From positions 5,105 through 69,104 of the forward strand of contig CAZIUA010000003.1 in the NCBI GenBank assembly GCA_964542315.1: 64,000 nucleotides of DNA. The letters run 5' to 3'. The stretch comes from UBA11524 sp964542315 (GTDB lineage: Bacteria > Bacillota > Clostridia > Christensenellales > Aristaeellaceae). Below, piece by piece: positions 49,681-58,361 of this stretch (position 1 is the first letter of the stretch; every line of letters starts with the position of its first letter). Position numbers and translations under genes: made by a program. The notes beneath the pieces are model-generated. The model was not told the origin of the DNA. It worked only from the letters and a program-made list of their open reading frames with translations, and ran no database searches.

Positions 49681-51642
49681 TCAATGGGCGGCGCTGTTGC
49701 CTTCGATCTCCTCCAGCTGCTCATACACGCGCAGCATTTCGCCGACGCTCCACGCCTGTGCGAAGCATCCGCGGGACGCCGAGGGCGTCAGGCCGTCGTA
49801 AATTTCGGGCAGCTGACCGATGCAGCCCTCGTGCAGGGCGGCCTCCATGGGGGCGAGCGCCTCCCGGACGTCCGCCGCGGCCTGCCGGGTATGCCCATGC
49901 ACCTTCAAATACGCCGAATAGTACGCGCCCAGCGGGAAGACCCACACCGTGCCCTGATGATAGGCCATGTCGCGTACCTTCTGTTCGCCGCTGTAGACCG
50001 GGTGGAACTGCGCATCCTCCGGCGAGAGCGTCCGCAGGCCGCAGGGCGTGTACAGGTGCGCATACACCGTATCCAGCACGGCGCGCTCCTGCTCCGGGGT
50101 GAGCATGGTGAAGGGCTGCGTCAGCGCCCAGATCTGATTGCAGCGGATCTGCTCATCCGCCGCCGTGCCGGAAATGACATCGCGCAGGCAGGCTTTGTCC
50201 GCCATCCAGAACGCATCGACGAACGATGCGCGCACCTGCCCGGCCAGCTCGGCGTAATCCCGGCGATCCAGCCCCATTTCCTCCGCCAGCGCATCCATCA
50301 CGCGCAGCGCGCTGTACCAGTAGGCGTTGATCTCCACGGGCTTGCCGTGACGCGGCGTCGGCAGGATCTCTCCCACGCGCACGTCCATCCACGTCACCTG
50401 ATCCAGCCCTTCGCCCGCGCAGATCAGCCCATCGGCATCCATGTGAATGCCATGCTGCGTCCCCTTGCGGTAGCAGGCGATGATATGCTCCAGCACCGGC
50501 CAGGCTTCCCGGGCGAAGTCCAGGTCATCCGTCTTGCGCACATACTGCCAGAGGACGTTCACCATGAGCAGCGCCGCATCTGCCGTGTTGTACATCGGCT
50601 GCGATTCGCCCTCAGGGAAGAGGTTCGGCACCAGGCCATCCTTTTCATAGGTCAGGAAGGTCCGCAGGATGCTCTTTGCATCCTTGAAGCGTCCGGCGGA
50701 CAGCGTGCAGCCTGCCATGGCGATCATCGTGTCGCGTCCCCAGTCGCCAAAGAAGGGGTAGCCGGCCAGCAGCGTCTTGCCGCCGGTGGACGCACGCAGC
50801 GCCACATAGGCATCCGCCGCGCTGACAAGCTGGAGCGCCGTGGCATCCGTCAGGCCGGAAAGCCCGCGCAGGATCGTCATGCGCGTCCGGTGCGCCTGGA
50901 GGATCGCCTCGGCATCCATGTCGCACGGCACATCGGAGAACACCGCCCAGAGGGTGCGCTTTTCACCCGGCGCAACGCTGATGCTGATGCTGCATGCGCT
51001 GCCCGTCAGGCCGAAACCGGGGCGGCCGTCCGGCGCATCATGACGGTAGGCATGCATGGCGTAGCGCGCAGGCTCCTGCTGGATGGCGCCGTTGGTGCGG
51101 ACACGGATCGCGGTATCATTGGTGATGATGCAGCCCTTGCCCCACCGGATGGGCCAGCGGCGCTGGGGCGCTTCGCCCTTGGGGAAGCCCAGCACAAAGG
51201 GGCGGATGCGCAGCTCGCAGGGCGATGCGGTGCGGTTCTCCACCGTGTAGCGGATCGCCACGGCATTCTGCCCCTGCGCCATGGCGGCCTCACGGGTGAC
51301 GCATACGCCGCGTGCGTCATAGCGCCAGCAGGGGACATCCTCCACCGTCAGGGAGGACAGCAGGCGATAGCCCTCCTCGGGGGGCGTGCCGTCGCCGAAT
51401 TGCTGGGTGGAGAGGAATTCCTCCCGACCGGCATGGGAAAGGGTCTCCTGCAGGCGCGCCAGAAGCGCCACGCGGTCATTGGGCGCGGTGCGCGCAGAAA
51501 CGAGCAGCCCCTGATCCGCCCGCGTCATGGAAAACGCGGCCGACAGCGAACTGTATCCGCCAAGGCCATTGGTCAGCAGGAAGCAATTCTCCTGCGCGCG
51601 CATGAGGGTCGGCATATCCTGCCGTCCATAAACAAATTTCAC
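49681..51642 (-). CDS. Glycogen debranching-type enzyme (GH133-like)
   Basis: The 653-residue protein has the N-terminal beta domain and C-terminal six-helix barrel of amylo-alpha-1,6-glucosidase. Recognisable parts are ENCFLLTNGLGGYSSLS, FFGDWGRDTMIAMAG, LDQVTWMDVRVG and MAYHQGTVWVFPLGAY. Such enzymes hydrolyse alpha-1,6 branches left after phosphorylase action. GTG 51642 is chosen because GGAGG lies exactly 8 bases upstream; ATG 51657 lacks a site. It follows a Gfo/Idh/MocA gene by 46 bases on the same strand. No glycogen synthase or phosphorylase is in the window. Confidence 0.87.
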   Translation of the reverse strand: MKFVYGRQDMPTLMRAQENCFLLTNGLGGYSSLSAAFSMTRADQGLLVSARTAPNDRVALLARLQETLSHAGREEFLSTQQFGDGTPPEEGYRLLSSLTVEDVPCWRYDARGVCVTREAAMAQGQNAVAIRYTVENRTASPCELRIRPFVLGFPKGEAPQRRWPIRWGKGCIITNDTAIRVRTNGAIQQEPARYAMHAYRHDAPDGRPGFGLTGSACSISISVAPGEKRTLWAVFSDVPCDMDAEAILQAHRTRMTILRGLSGLTDATALQLVSAADAYVALRASTGGKTLLAGYPFFGDWGRDTMIAMAGCTLSAGRFKDAKSILRTFLTYEKDGLVPNLFPEGESQPMYNTADAALLMVNVLWQYVRKTDDLDFAREAWPVLEHIIACYRKGTQHGIHMDADGLICAGEGLDQVTWMDVRVGEILPTPRHGKPVEINAYWYSALRVMDALAEEMGLDRRDYAELAGQVRASFVDAFWMADKACLRDVISGTAADEQIRCNQIWALTQPFTMLTPEQERAVLDTVYAHLYTPCGLRTLSPEDAQFHPVYSGEQKVRDMAYHQGTVWVFPLGAYYSAYLKVHGHTRQAAADVREALAPMEAALHEGCIGQLPEIYDGLTPSASRGCFAQAWSVGEMLRVYEQLEEIEGNSAAH

Positions 51643-51688
51643 GGTTGCGTCCTCCATTCCGGGGTGATGATGCAGGGGCTGCTGCATT

Positions 51689-52957
51689 TTAGTTGGCAAA
51701 GGTGTCCATGTCGATCAGCTGGCCGCCCTGCACGCGGGATTCCTCTGCGGCCAGCGCCACCAGATGGCTCTCCACGCTGCGGCCGATGGTCGTCATGGCG
51801 GTGGGCATGGGCTTGCCCTCCAGCACGTCCAGATAGTCCCCGACCATGCGGATGTCGCCGCCGCCATGCCCGGACAGATCCGTCGTCATCTTGCGGATGT
51901 CATACGTTTCCTGTTCGCCGCCAAAGGGCATCATCGTCACCAGCTGCTTCTCCATATCCGCATAGATCTCGCCCTTGGTGCCCATCAGGCGGATGCAGCG
52001 TCCGCCCGTGGCGGAGAAGGCGGACATGGTCAGCACGGCGGTGGTATCATCCGCCAGCTGGAGGCTGACCACCTGATGATCCACCACGTCGTTGTTCATG
52101 CGATAGACGCAGCGGCCGTAATCGCCCGTGGCGAGCGCCTCGCGGATTTTCTCCTCCGTGGGTTCGGGCGCCACGACATTGACCGGCCAGCAGTCGCCGC
52201 AGCGGTGATACAGGTCAAGGTAGTACCGCTGGGCCTGATAGGGGCAGGTGGCGGACACGGGGCAGTCCTCCGAGCAGCGCTCCGGCGCGCCCTGGGGTAT
52301 GTTCTCATGGCGGAAATGCGTCAGGTGGCCAAAGGACGTGACCTTCTCGCAATGCTTGCCCGTCAGCCACAGCAGGATGTCCATATCATGGCAGCACTTG
52401 GCCAGGATCATGGGCGTGGTGTCCGCCGCCACATGCCAGTTGCCGCGCACGAAGGAATGCGCCTGATGCCAGTAGCCCACACGCTCGATGGCTTCAATGT
52501 TCATCACATCGCCGATGCGCCCCTGGTCGATCAGCTGCTTGATGGTCTGGTAGAACACGGTGTAGCGCAGCACATGGCACACCACGACGTTCAGGCCCTT
52601 TTCCTCCGCGAGGGAGGCGATGTGGCGGCATTCCTCAGCGGTGCGCGCCGCGGGCTTTTCCAGCAGCAGGTGATAGCCCAGGTTCAGCGCCTGGATGGCC
52701 GGCTGATAATGGACGTCATCCGGGGTGCAGATGAAGAGCACATCCGCCAGGCGGGGGACTTGCAGCATGTGCTCCACGCTGTCAAAGCACATCTCCGCAG
52801 GGATGTTGTAGCGCTGGGCGGCCACCTGGACGCGGTCCGGGCGGATGTCGGCCACGGCGACGATCCTGGCGCGGTCGGCGAATTTCTCCAGGCAGTGGGC
52901 ATAAGTCTGCAGGCCGCGCGAGCCGAGACCCGCGATGGCCACGGTGATCTGAGACAT
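51689..52957 (-). CDS. Gfo/Idh/MocA family oxidoreductase
   Basis: The 422-residue protein has the N-terminal Rossmann motif VAIAGLGSRG and the diagnostic LLLEKPAARTAEE. In the substrate domain it has CHVLRYTVFYQTI and KCCHDMDILLWLTG. A cysteine cluster (CSEDCPVSATC, then CGDCW about 20 residues on) could bind a metal; such clusters are common in one subgroup. Family members oxidise or reduce sugars and inositols with NAD(P). ATG 52957 has GGAGGAA 9 bases upstream. It is the first gene of an operon with the debranching enzyme, so a glucan-derived sugar is plausible. Confidence 0.88.
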   Translation of the reverse strand: MSQITVAIAGLGSRGLQTYAHCLEKFADRARIVAVADIRPDRVQVAAQRYNIPAEMCFDSVEHMLQVPRLADVLFICTPDDVHYQPAIQALNLGYHLLLEKPAARTAEECRHIASLAEEKGLNVVVCHVLRYTVFYQTIKQLIDQGRIGDVMNIEAIERVGYWHQAHSFVRGNWHVAADTTPMILAKCCHDMDILLWLTGKHCEKVTSFGHLTHFRHENIPQGAPERCSEDCPVSATCPYQAQRYYLDLYHRCGDCWPVNVVAPEPTEEKIREALATGDYGRCVYRMNNDVVDHQVVSLQLADDTTAVLTMSAFSATGGRCIRLMGTKGEIYADMEKQLVTMMPFGGEQETYDIRKMTTDLSGHGGGDIRMVGDYLDVLEGKPMPTAMTTIGRSVESHLVALAAEESRVQGGQLIDMDTFAN

Positions 52958-53073
52958 ATTTGTTCTTCCTCCATATCGAAAGACTTTTTCCTTTTTCATT
53001 CGCCAAGAAAGCGGAAAATCCCTGCACGGATGCAAAAAAGCAGAGGAAGTGCAGCCAGCGGCCGCCTCAGCCC

Positions 53074-53102
53074 TTGAAAACCGCCGCCATCCGTCCTATA
53101 AT
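53074..53102 (+). promoter_or_regulatory. Sigma-A promoter for ilvE
   Basis: TTGAAA (53074-53079) and TATAAT (53097-53102), 17-base spacer. The leader is about 30 bases, so no riboswitch fits. Confidence 0.85.
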
Positions 53103-53138
53103 GGACAAAAAGATGACGCAGCAAAGGAGAGATCCCCC

Positions 53139-54161
53139 ATGAGCAAGAACATCGACTGGGCCAGCCTTGGCTTTGGATATATTCAGACGGACTATCGCTA
53201 TGTCTGCCGCTACAAGGACGGCAAATGGGACGAAGGCGGCCTGGAAACGGACGCGAACATCACCCTGAATGAGTGCGCCTGCGTCTTTCAGTATTGCCAG
53301 GCCTGCTTTGAGGGCCTGAAGGCGTATTACACCCGCGACGGGCGGATCGTGACCTTCCGTCCGGAGCTGAACGCCCAGCGCATGGCGGACAGCTGCACGC
53401 GGCTGGAGATGCCGCCCTTCCCGGTGGAGAAATTCGTGGAGGCCATCAAGATGGTGGTCGCCGCCAACGCGGATTATGTTCCGCCCTATGGCAGCGGCGC
53501 GAGCCTCTACCTGCGCCCGTTCATGATCGGCACCAATCCGGTCATCGGCGTCAAGCCTGCGACGGAATTCGAATTCCGCATCTTCGCCACGCCCGTCGGC
53601 GCGTATTTCAAGGGCGGCGTGAAGCCCATTACCCTGACGGTGTCCGACTATGACCGCGCCGCGCCCCATGGCACCGGTGCCATCAAGGCCGGATTGAACT
53701 ACGCCATGTCCCTGCATCCCATCATGGAGGCTCACCGCGCCGGCTTTGCGGAGAACATGTATCTGGACGCGGCTACTCGCACCAAGGTGGAGGAGACCGG
53801 CGGCGCGAACTTCATCTTCGTCACCAGGGACGGCAAGCTCGTCACGCCCAAGTCGGATTCCATCCTGCCCTCCATCACCCGCCGGAGCATCATGACCGTG
53901 GCGGAAAACTATCTGGGCATGCCGGTGGAGCATCGCGAGGTGCCTTTCGCCGAGGTGGAGACCTTCGCCGAATGCGGCCTGTGCGGCACGGCAGCGGTCA
54001 TCAGCCCCGTCGGCGCCATCAATGACCACGGGCGCGAGATCGTTTTCCCCTCCGGCAAGGAGGAGATGGGCCCCGTGCTGACCAAGCTCTACACCACCCT
54101 GCGCGGCATCCAGATGGGCGAGATCGACGCCCCCGAGGGCTGGCTCGTCCAGGTGAAATAA
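53139..54161 (+). CDS. ilvE: Branched-chain amino acid aminotransferase
   Basis: The 340-residue class IV PLP enzyme moves amino groups between glutamate and branched-chain keto acids. Lys183 in GAIKAGLNYA is the expected PLP lysine, and EETGGANFIFV, RRSIMTVAENYLG and CGTAAVISPVG match family signatures. Its length fits the clostridial/eukaryote-like subgroup. AAAGGAGA precedes ATG 53139. It is transcribed alone from a strong promoter. A GC-rich inverted repeat (54178-54213) follows but has no T-run. Confidence 0.95.
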   Translation: MSKNIDWASLGFGYIQTDYRYVCRYKDGKWDEGGLETDANITLNECACVFQYCQACFEGLKAYYTRDGRIVTFRPELNAQRMADSCTRLEMPPFPVEKFVEAIKMVVAANADYVPPYGSGASLYLRPFMIGTNPVIGVKPATEFEFRIFATPVGAYFKGGVKPITLTVSDYDRAAPHGTGAIKAGLNYAMSLHPIMEAHRAGFAENMYLDAATRTKVEETGGANFIFVTRDGKLVTPKSDSILPSITRRSIMTVAENYLGMPVEHREVPFAEVETFAECGLCGTAAVISPVGAINDHGREIVFPSGKEEMGPVLTKLYTTLRGIQMGEIDAPEGWLVQVK

Positions 54162-54177
54162 GAAGAACGATCCTTCA

Positions 54178-54213
54178 CGCCCCGGGACAGGATGAATGCA
54201 CCGCCCCGGGGCG
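54178..54213 (+). terminator. GC-rich hairpin after ilvE, weak terminator
   Basis: CGCCCCGGG (54178-54186) pairs with CCCGGGGCG (54205-54213). Only ATTTC follows, so termination strength is uncertain. Confidence 0.45.
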
Positions 54214-54252
54214 ATTTCAGTGAAGGGGAATGCTGGACAAGGAGACCCGATC

Positions 54253-54471
54253 ATGTCAGGAACCTATTACAAGCCTTGCAGAGAGCTTGATATCTGCAAC
54301 GCGCTGATCGAGAAATACTTTCAGGCGCAGCAATATGAAAAGTGCTTTTCCGGGCACTTGGCACTTGCCGAGCAGGGCTATCCGCTGGCCGAATGCCAGA
54401 CCGGCTACTTCTATTATGAAAGCTTGGGTGTGGAGAAAGACCTTGCAAAAGCTGTCTGCCCTGGTTTTTGA
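54253..54471 (+). pseudogene. Truncated Sel1-repeat protein
   Basis: The 72-residue frame starts at ATG 54253 behind AAGGAGA and runs MSGTYYKPCRELDICNALI, then a Sel1-type unit QGYPLAECQTGYFYYESLGV and EKDLAKAV. It breaks off mid-repeat with CPGF-stop. Complete Sel1 proteins carry several 36-residue units and form solenoids for protein contacts. The missing remainder is not found downstream, where the 5S promoter begins 87 bases on. It is likely a remnant or a deletion end point rather than a working gene, though a short product could still be made. Confidence 0.65.
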
Positions 54472-54557
54472 CGCCCTGGGCGGATCGTCCCAGTGGGAAG
54501 CCGGAATCGTCCCGCAGGGGTGGCGGCGGATTTTTTCGCCAAATGCGGGAAAATGCC

Positions 54558-54586
54558 TTGACAGCCGCTGCAAACGGTGATAAAAT
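54558..54586 (+). promoter_or_regulatory. Strong promoter of the 5S/tRNA-Asn unit
   Basis: TTGACA (54558-54563) and TAAAAT (54581-54586), 17-base spacer; the 5S gene begins at about the expected start point. Confidence 0.8.
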
Positions 54587-54592
54587 AATCAG

Positions 54593-54710
54593 GTCCGGTG
54601 GTAATGACGAAGAGGTTCCACCTGTTCCCATTCCGAACACAGCAGTTAAGCTCTTCAGTGCCGAAAGTACTTGGCTGGACACGGCCTGGAAGGATAGGTC
54701 GCTGCCGGAC
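54593..54710 (+). rRNA. rrf: 5S ribosomal RNA
   Basis: About 118 bases with terminal stem GTCCGG/CCGGAC. The hallmark internal sequence CCACCTGTTCCCATTCCGAA is followed by CACAGCAGTTAAGCTC and the loop E region CCGAAAGTACTTGG. No 16S or 23S rRNA lies in this window, so this gene is unlinked to an rRNA operon here. Confidence 0.95.
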
Positions 54711-54717
54711 ACCATAT

Positions 54718-54789
54718 TCCTCAGTAGCTCAATGGCAGAGCACCCGGCTGTTAACCGGGTTGTTGTAGGTTCGAGCCCTACCTGGGGAG
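54718..54789 (+). tRNA. tRNA-Asn(GTT)
   Basis: A 72-base cloverleaf starts TCCTCAG and ends CTGGGGA-G. The anticodon stem CCCGG/CCGGG encloses CTGTTAA, giving anticodon GTT. T-arm: GGTTCGAGCCC. It lies 7 bases after the 5S rRNA and shares its transcript. CCA is not encoded. Confidence 0.95.
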
Positions 54790-54795
54790 CGCTTG

Positions 54796-54823
54796 GCCGA
54801 TCGATGTTCGATCGGCTTTTTTT
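54796..54823 (+). terminator. Terminator of the 5S/tRNA-Asn unit
   Basis: GCCGATCGA pairs with TCGATCGGC around a 3-base loop, then seven T residues. Confidence 0.9.
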
Positions 54824-54846
54824 GTTGTATTCGGGCGATCAGGCGC

Positions 54847-54888
54847 AAAAAAGGGCGGACGCTCCGCAGAGAGAGCAGTCCGCCCTTT
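54847..54888 (-). terminator. Terminator of the M16C peptidase gene, possibly bidirectional
   Basis: GGGCGGAC (54853-54860) pairs with GTCCGCCC (54878-54885). Six T residues follow on the minus strand and TTTTAT on the plus strand. Confidence 0.8.
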
Positions 54889-54905
54889 TATGATGCAAGG
54901 GAAGA

Positions 54906-57779
54906 TCAGTCCGCGATGACGAGCTCCTCCGCCGCGCAGGCCTTGAGGGCTTCGTCATGCGCCACGACGCAGACCACGCCGTCCTTGGCCATGCGTTCGA
55001 GAGTGCCGCACCAGCCCAGGAGCTTTCCACTGTCCGTGGCGAGGATCTCCGCGCGCTCCTTGCGCTGGAGGTCAGCCGTCATGCCGGAGAACCAGCGGCC
55101 GTCCGCCACACGGCCCTCGTCGCGGGGGCTCATCAGCGGTTCAGTATCGGAAATGGTGGAGATGATGAACTTGTCGATGCGCTCGCCGCTGTCCACGAAG
55201 GTGCGCAGGAAGTCCGCCGCACCGCGGTACATCTGCAAGGTGCGTGCGGGGGTGGGGTCGCGGTAGGAATAGGTCCCGATGGCGGAACGCCCGGACAGCA
55301 TGCCGCAGCCATACGCGCCGCCCTGCACGCGCACCACGTTCCACAGGTAGCTCAGGCTGATGATCTTGGCGGCCACGCGTGCCGAGCCATCCCATTCGCG
55401 GCCCAGATCCGCCGCGATGGTGGCATAGCTGACCTGCGCGGGGATGCGGATGCCCTGCTTGGCAGGCAGGTCGATGGTGTAGGCTGCATCGGGGGCGCAG
55501 CCTTCGCCATGGGGGATGGCCGCGATCAGGGCGGACACATCCACCGGGGCATTCGCGGTGACGGACAGCACCAGGCGCTCCTTGCAGACCGCCGCAGCCA
55601 GCTTCTGCTGGAGCAGCGCAGTCAGACCGCCGATCTTCTCGTCAAAGTGGGCAACAAAGTCATGCATCCACTGCACGCCGGAATAGCCGCTCAGCATCTC
55701 GTTCGCCGCGCCGGCAGCGGAGAAATGCGCATTCGCCGCGGTGATGGCGAGGGCATGACCGGACATGATGCACATCTGCTTGGCCTGCTCATCGGCCTGC
55801 AGGGAGATCTCGCGGATGCGGGTGGTATCGGAGAAGTCGGTGGTGGTGAGGATCTCGCAGATCAGGTCGCGTGCGATATCGAGCTTGTCCGCCATGACGG
55901 AGCAGGTGACATGCATCACGGGCGTGCAGTGGGTCAGGTCAGCGACCTTCTCCTTGGCCTCCACGCTGAAGGTCAGGCGACCCAGGTGGGTCTTGACGGC
56001 CTGCTGCAATTCCGCCGTGGTGTGCTTCGCCGTAGGCAGCACGCCCAGCAGACGGGTCAGGCTGTTCAGCGGGCAAAGATCATCGAGGATGCAGTCGCTC
56101 AGGTTGAGGTACAGGTGCAGGTGGACGATGCCGTTGGCCGCCGCCTTGTGATACAGCACGGTCACGCCATCCACGGTGGTCTCCACGGTGGGGATGACGG
56201 TCGGTTCGGGGCTGACCTCGCTCAGGTCGAGCACGGGCAGGGTCGCCAGCTGCTCGGGGGAGTCGGGGGTCTGTTGCCAGGCGTGGAGCTTCTCGTTCAG
56301 GTCGAGGATGGCCTGCTTTTCCTCCGCCGTCCAGGACGCCTGCGCCTTGGCCAGCTTGTCGGCCTCCGCCTGACGCATTTCCTCGCCCAGGGTGGTGGAG
56401 GGCAGCGTGTGCAGCACCACCATGTCGGATTCATCCAGCAGCAGGTCGTGCAGCAGCTTCTCAAAGCCGCCGTTTTCAGCCATCGCGCGGACTTCCGCCA
56501 TCGTCTCGTCATGCACCAGGCAGGTCAGCGGGTCGCCGTCATGCAGCCAGGTGTTCAGCGCGTTGATGCAGCGGATGAGGCCGGCGGGCTCGTTGGGCTC
56601 GCGGACGCGGAACTCATAGCGGTTGATGCACGCGGCCAGATCAGCCTTGTCGATGCCCTTTTCGCACAGCTCGGTGCAGGTCTTGCGGATGACCTCGCGG
56701 ATGGTCTCGGCGTTGGCGGGGTCGATATTGCGGACGGTCAGCGTGAAGCCGTTCTGCGCGATGGAGTCATCCACCTGCATGTTCACATCCTGGCACAGCC
56801 CGGAGGAGAGCAGCGCGCGCGTGAGGGGCGCTTCGTTCGTGCCGGCCACCACATCGGAGAGGATCTGCGCGGCGGTGGTGCGGGTCACATCCTGCCAGGT
56901 GCCGATGATCTTACCCAGGGTCAGCATGGCCTTGTTCTCCGTGCCATCCTCGGCGGACACCTCATAATACTGGGTGGTCTCGACGGCATGGGGCTGCTGC
57001 ATGGCGATCTCGTGCTTTTCGTCCGAGCGCTCGAAGCGGCTGAGGTAGCCGTCGATCATGGGCAGCACGCGATCCAGCGGCACCGCGCCATCCAGCCAGA
57101 TGCGGCTGTTGGAGGGGTGATAATAGCGGCGGTACATGCTCATGTACTTTTCGTAGGTCAGTTCGGGGATGACGCGCGGATCGCCGCCGGAATTGAAGCC
57201 ATAGCAGTTATCCGGGAAGGTGGCGGCCAGCATGCCCTGGCTGATGACCTCATCCACGGAGGACATCGCGCCCTTCATCTCGTTGAACACCACGCCCTTG
57301 TAGGTCGGCGTGCTGTCCGCGTTCTCCATCTCGGTGTGCCAGCCCTCCTGATAGAAGATGTTGGGGTCGTGGCGGATGGCAGGGGCGAACACCGCGTCCA
57401 GATACACCTCGGTCAGGTTCATGAAGTCCTGCTCGTTGCGGGAGGATACGGGGTACATGGTCTTATCCGGGAAGGTCATGGCGTTGAGGAAGGTGTTCAT
57501 GGAGGACTTCATCAGCTCCACGAAGGGCTCCTTCACCGGGAACTTATCGCTGCCGCACAGCACGGAATGCTCCAGGATATGGAACACGCCGGTGGAATCC
57601 TCCGGCAGGGTCTTGAAGGCGATGGAGAACAGCTTGTTGGATTCGCCATTATCCACCCAGCAGAGCTGCGCGCCGGTCTTGTCGTGGGACATTTCCACCA
57701 GATCGGCGTTCAGCTCCGCCACATGGCGGACGCGGGTGACGGTGAAGCCATGCAGCTTCGCTCCGGCAGTCAGGGACAT
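54906..57779 (-). CDS. M16C zinc metallopeptidase, presequence-protease-like
   Basis: The 957-residue enzyme has the inverted zinc motif HILEH at 67-71, with the distal Glu expected near EVYLDAVFAPAI. Four half-barrel domains fill the length, as in PreP/insulinase-type M16C proteins. The C-terminal half keeps the typical RVQGGAYGCGM. These enzymes clear peptides up to about 70 residues in a closed chamber. ATG 57779 has AAGGAG 9 bases upstream; the longer frame to 57827 lacks a site. No signal peptide, so cytoplasmic. Confidence 0.93.
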   Translation of the reverse strand: MSLTAGAKLHGFTVTRVRHVAELNADLVEMSHDKTGAQLCWVDNGESNKLFSIAFKTLPEDSTGVFHILEHSVLCGSDKFPVKEPFVELMKSSMNTFLNAMTFPDKTMYPVSSRNEQDFMNLTEVYLDAVFAPAIRHDPNIFYQEGWHTEMENADSTPTYKGVVFNEMKGAMSSVDEVISQGMLAATFPDNCYGFNSGGDPRVIPELTYEKYMSMYRRYYHPSNSRIWLDGAVPLDRVLPMIDGYLSRFERSDEKHEIAMQQPHAVETTQYYEVSAEDGTENKAMLTLGKIIGTWQDVTRTTAAQILSDVVAGTNEAPLTRALLSSGLCQDVNMQVDDSIAQNGFTLTVRNIDPANAETIREVIRKTCTELCEKGIDKADLAACINRYEFRVREPNEPAGLIRCINALNTWLHDGDPLTCLVHDETMAEVRAMAENGGFEKLLHDLLLDESDMVVLHTLPSTTLGEEMRQAEADKLAKAQASWTAEEKQAILDLNEKLHAWQQTPDSPEQLATLPVLDLSEVSPEPTVIPTVETTVDGVTVLYHKAAANGIVHLHLYLNLSDCILDDLCPLNSLTRLLGVLPTAKHTTAELQQAVKTHLGRLTFSVEAKEKVADLTHCTPVMHVTCSVMADKLDIARDLICEILTTTDFSDTTRIREISLQADEQAKQMCIMSGHALAITAANAHFSAAGAANEMLSGYSGVQWMHDFVAHFDEKIGGLTALLQQKLAAAVCKERLVLSVTANAPVDVSALIAAIPHGEGCAPDAAYTIDLPAKQGIRIPAQVSYATIAADLGREWDGSARVAAKIISLSYLWNVVRVQGGAYGCGMLSGRSAIGTYSYRDPTPARTLQMYRGAADFLRTFVDSGERIDKFIISTISDTEPLMSPRDEGRVADGRWFSGMTADLQRKERAEILATDSGKLLGWCGTLERMAKDGVVCVVAHDEALKACAAEELVIAD

Positions 57780-57939
57780 AAATGGGTCACTCCTTCTGAT
57801 CGTATTTCGCATACGCATATTTGGCACAAATGGTCTGTTTATGCTGATTCGATAAAGCGAACGCCTTTTCCTGCCCGAAAGGATGAGAATTTGATGAGGG
57901 CGGAGCTTCGCGACCTTTCAGATCGTCACAGACAGGGCT

Positions 57940-58053
57940 TTTGACACGATGGATCCATGCTTTGCAGGCATATGGGCAAAGTTTTCTACCGCATCCGGCC
58001 TTACGGCTACCTTCCCCATGAGGGGAAGCTGTCCCGAAGGGACTGATGAGGTG
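57940..58053. repeat. Dispersed repeat with double-hairpin module
   Basis: Bases 58009-58053 read CTTCCCCATGAGGGGAAG, then GTCCC/GGGAC, then TGATGAGGTG. The second stem differs from the GTCGC/GCGAC of the copies at 24670 and 28797 by a compensatory pair. Bases 57950-57975 have GGATCCATGC and CATATGGGC, resembling the tail module. Confidence 0.65.
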
Positions 58054-58232
58054 GACACTACGGGCAAAAACTGTCACTTGGTTGAGATACGACCCGCTTT
58101 TTTGTAAAAAAAATCCGAAAAAATTGGCCGGAAAAACTCGCCGCATCCGCCCTGCGCACGGGTGGAAAAAACACCCGCAGAGAGGGACGCTTTGTGATGA
58201 TTGTAAATTGTAGGGAAGTTCCGTGACGATTC

Positions 58233-58261
58233 TTGACAGGGGGAGTGTTTTGAGATAGAAT
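58233..58261 (+). promoter_or_regulatory. Sigma-A promoter for the SH3b wall protein
   Basis: TTGACA (58233-58238) and TAGAAT (58256-58261), 17-base spacer. Confidence 0.8.
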
Positions 58262-58361
58262 GTATTCAGATTTCTCTTGCCTTTTTTGAGGTGGGGGAAC
58301 TGTCGGGATCGCCCGGCAGGACTGCTCGCTCCCACCGGGGCGAAGAACTGAGGTGACAAAG

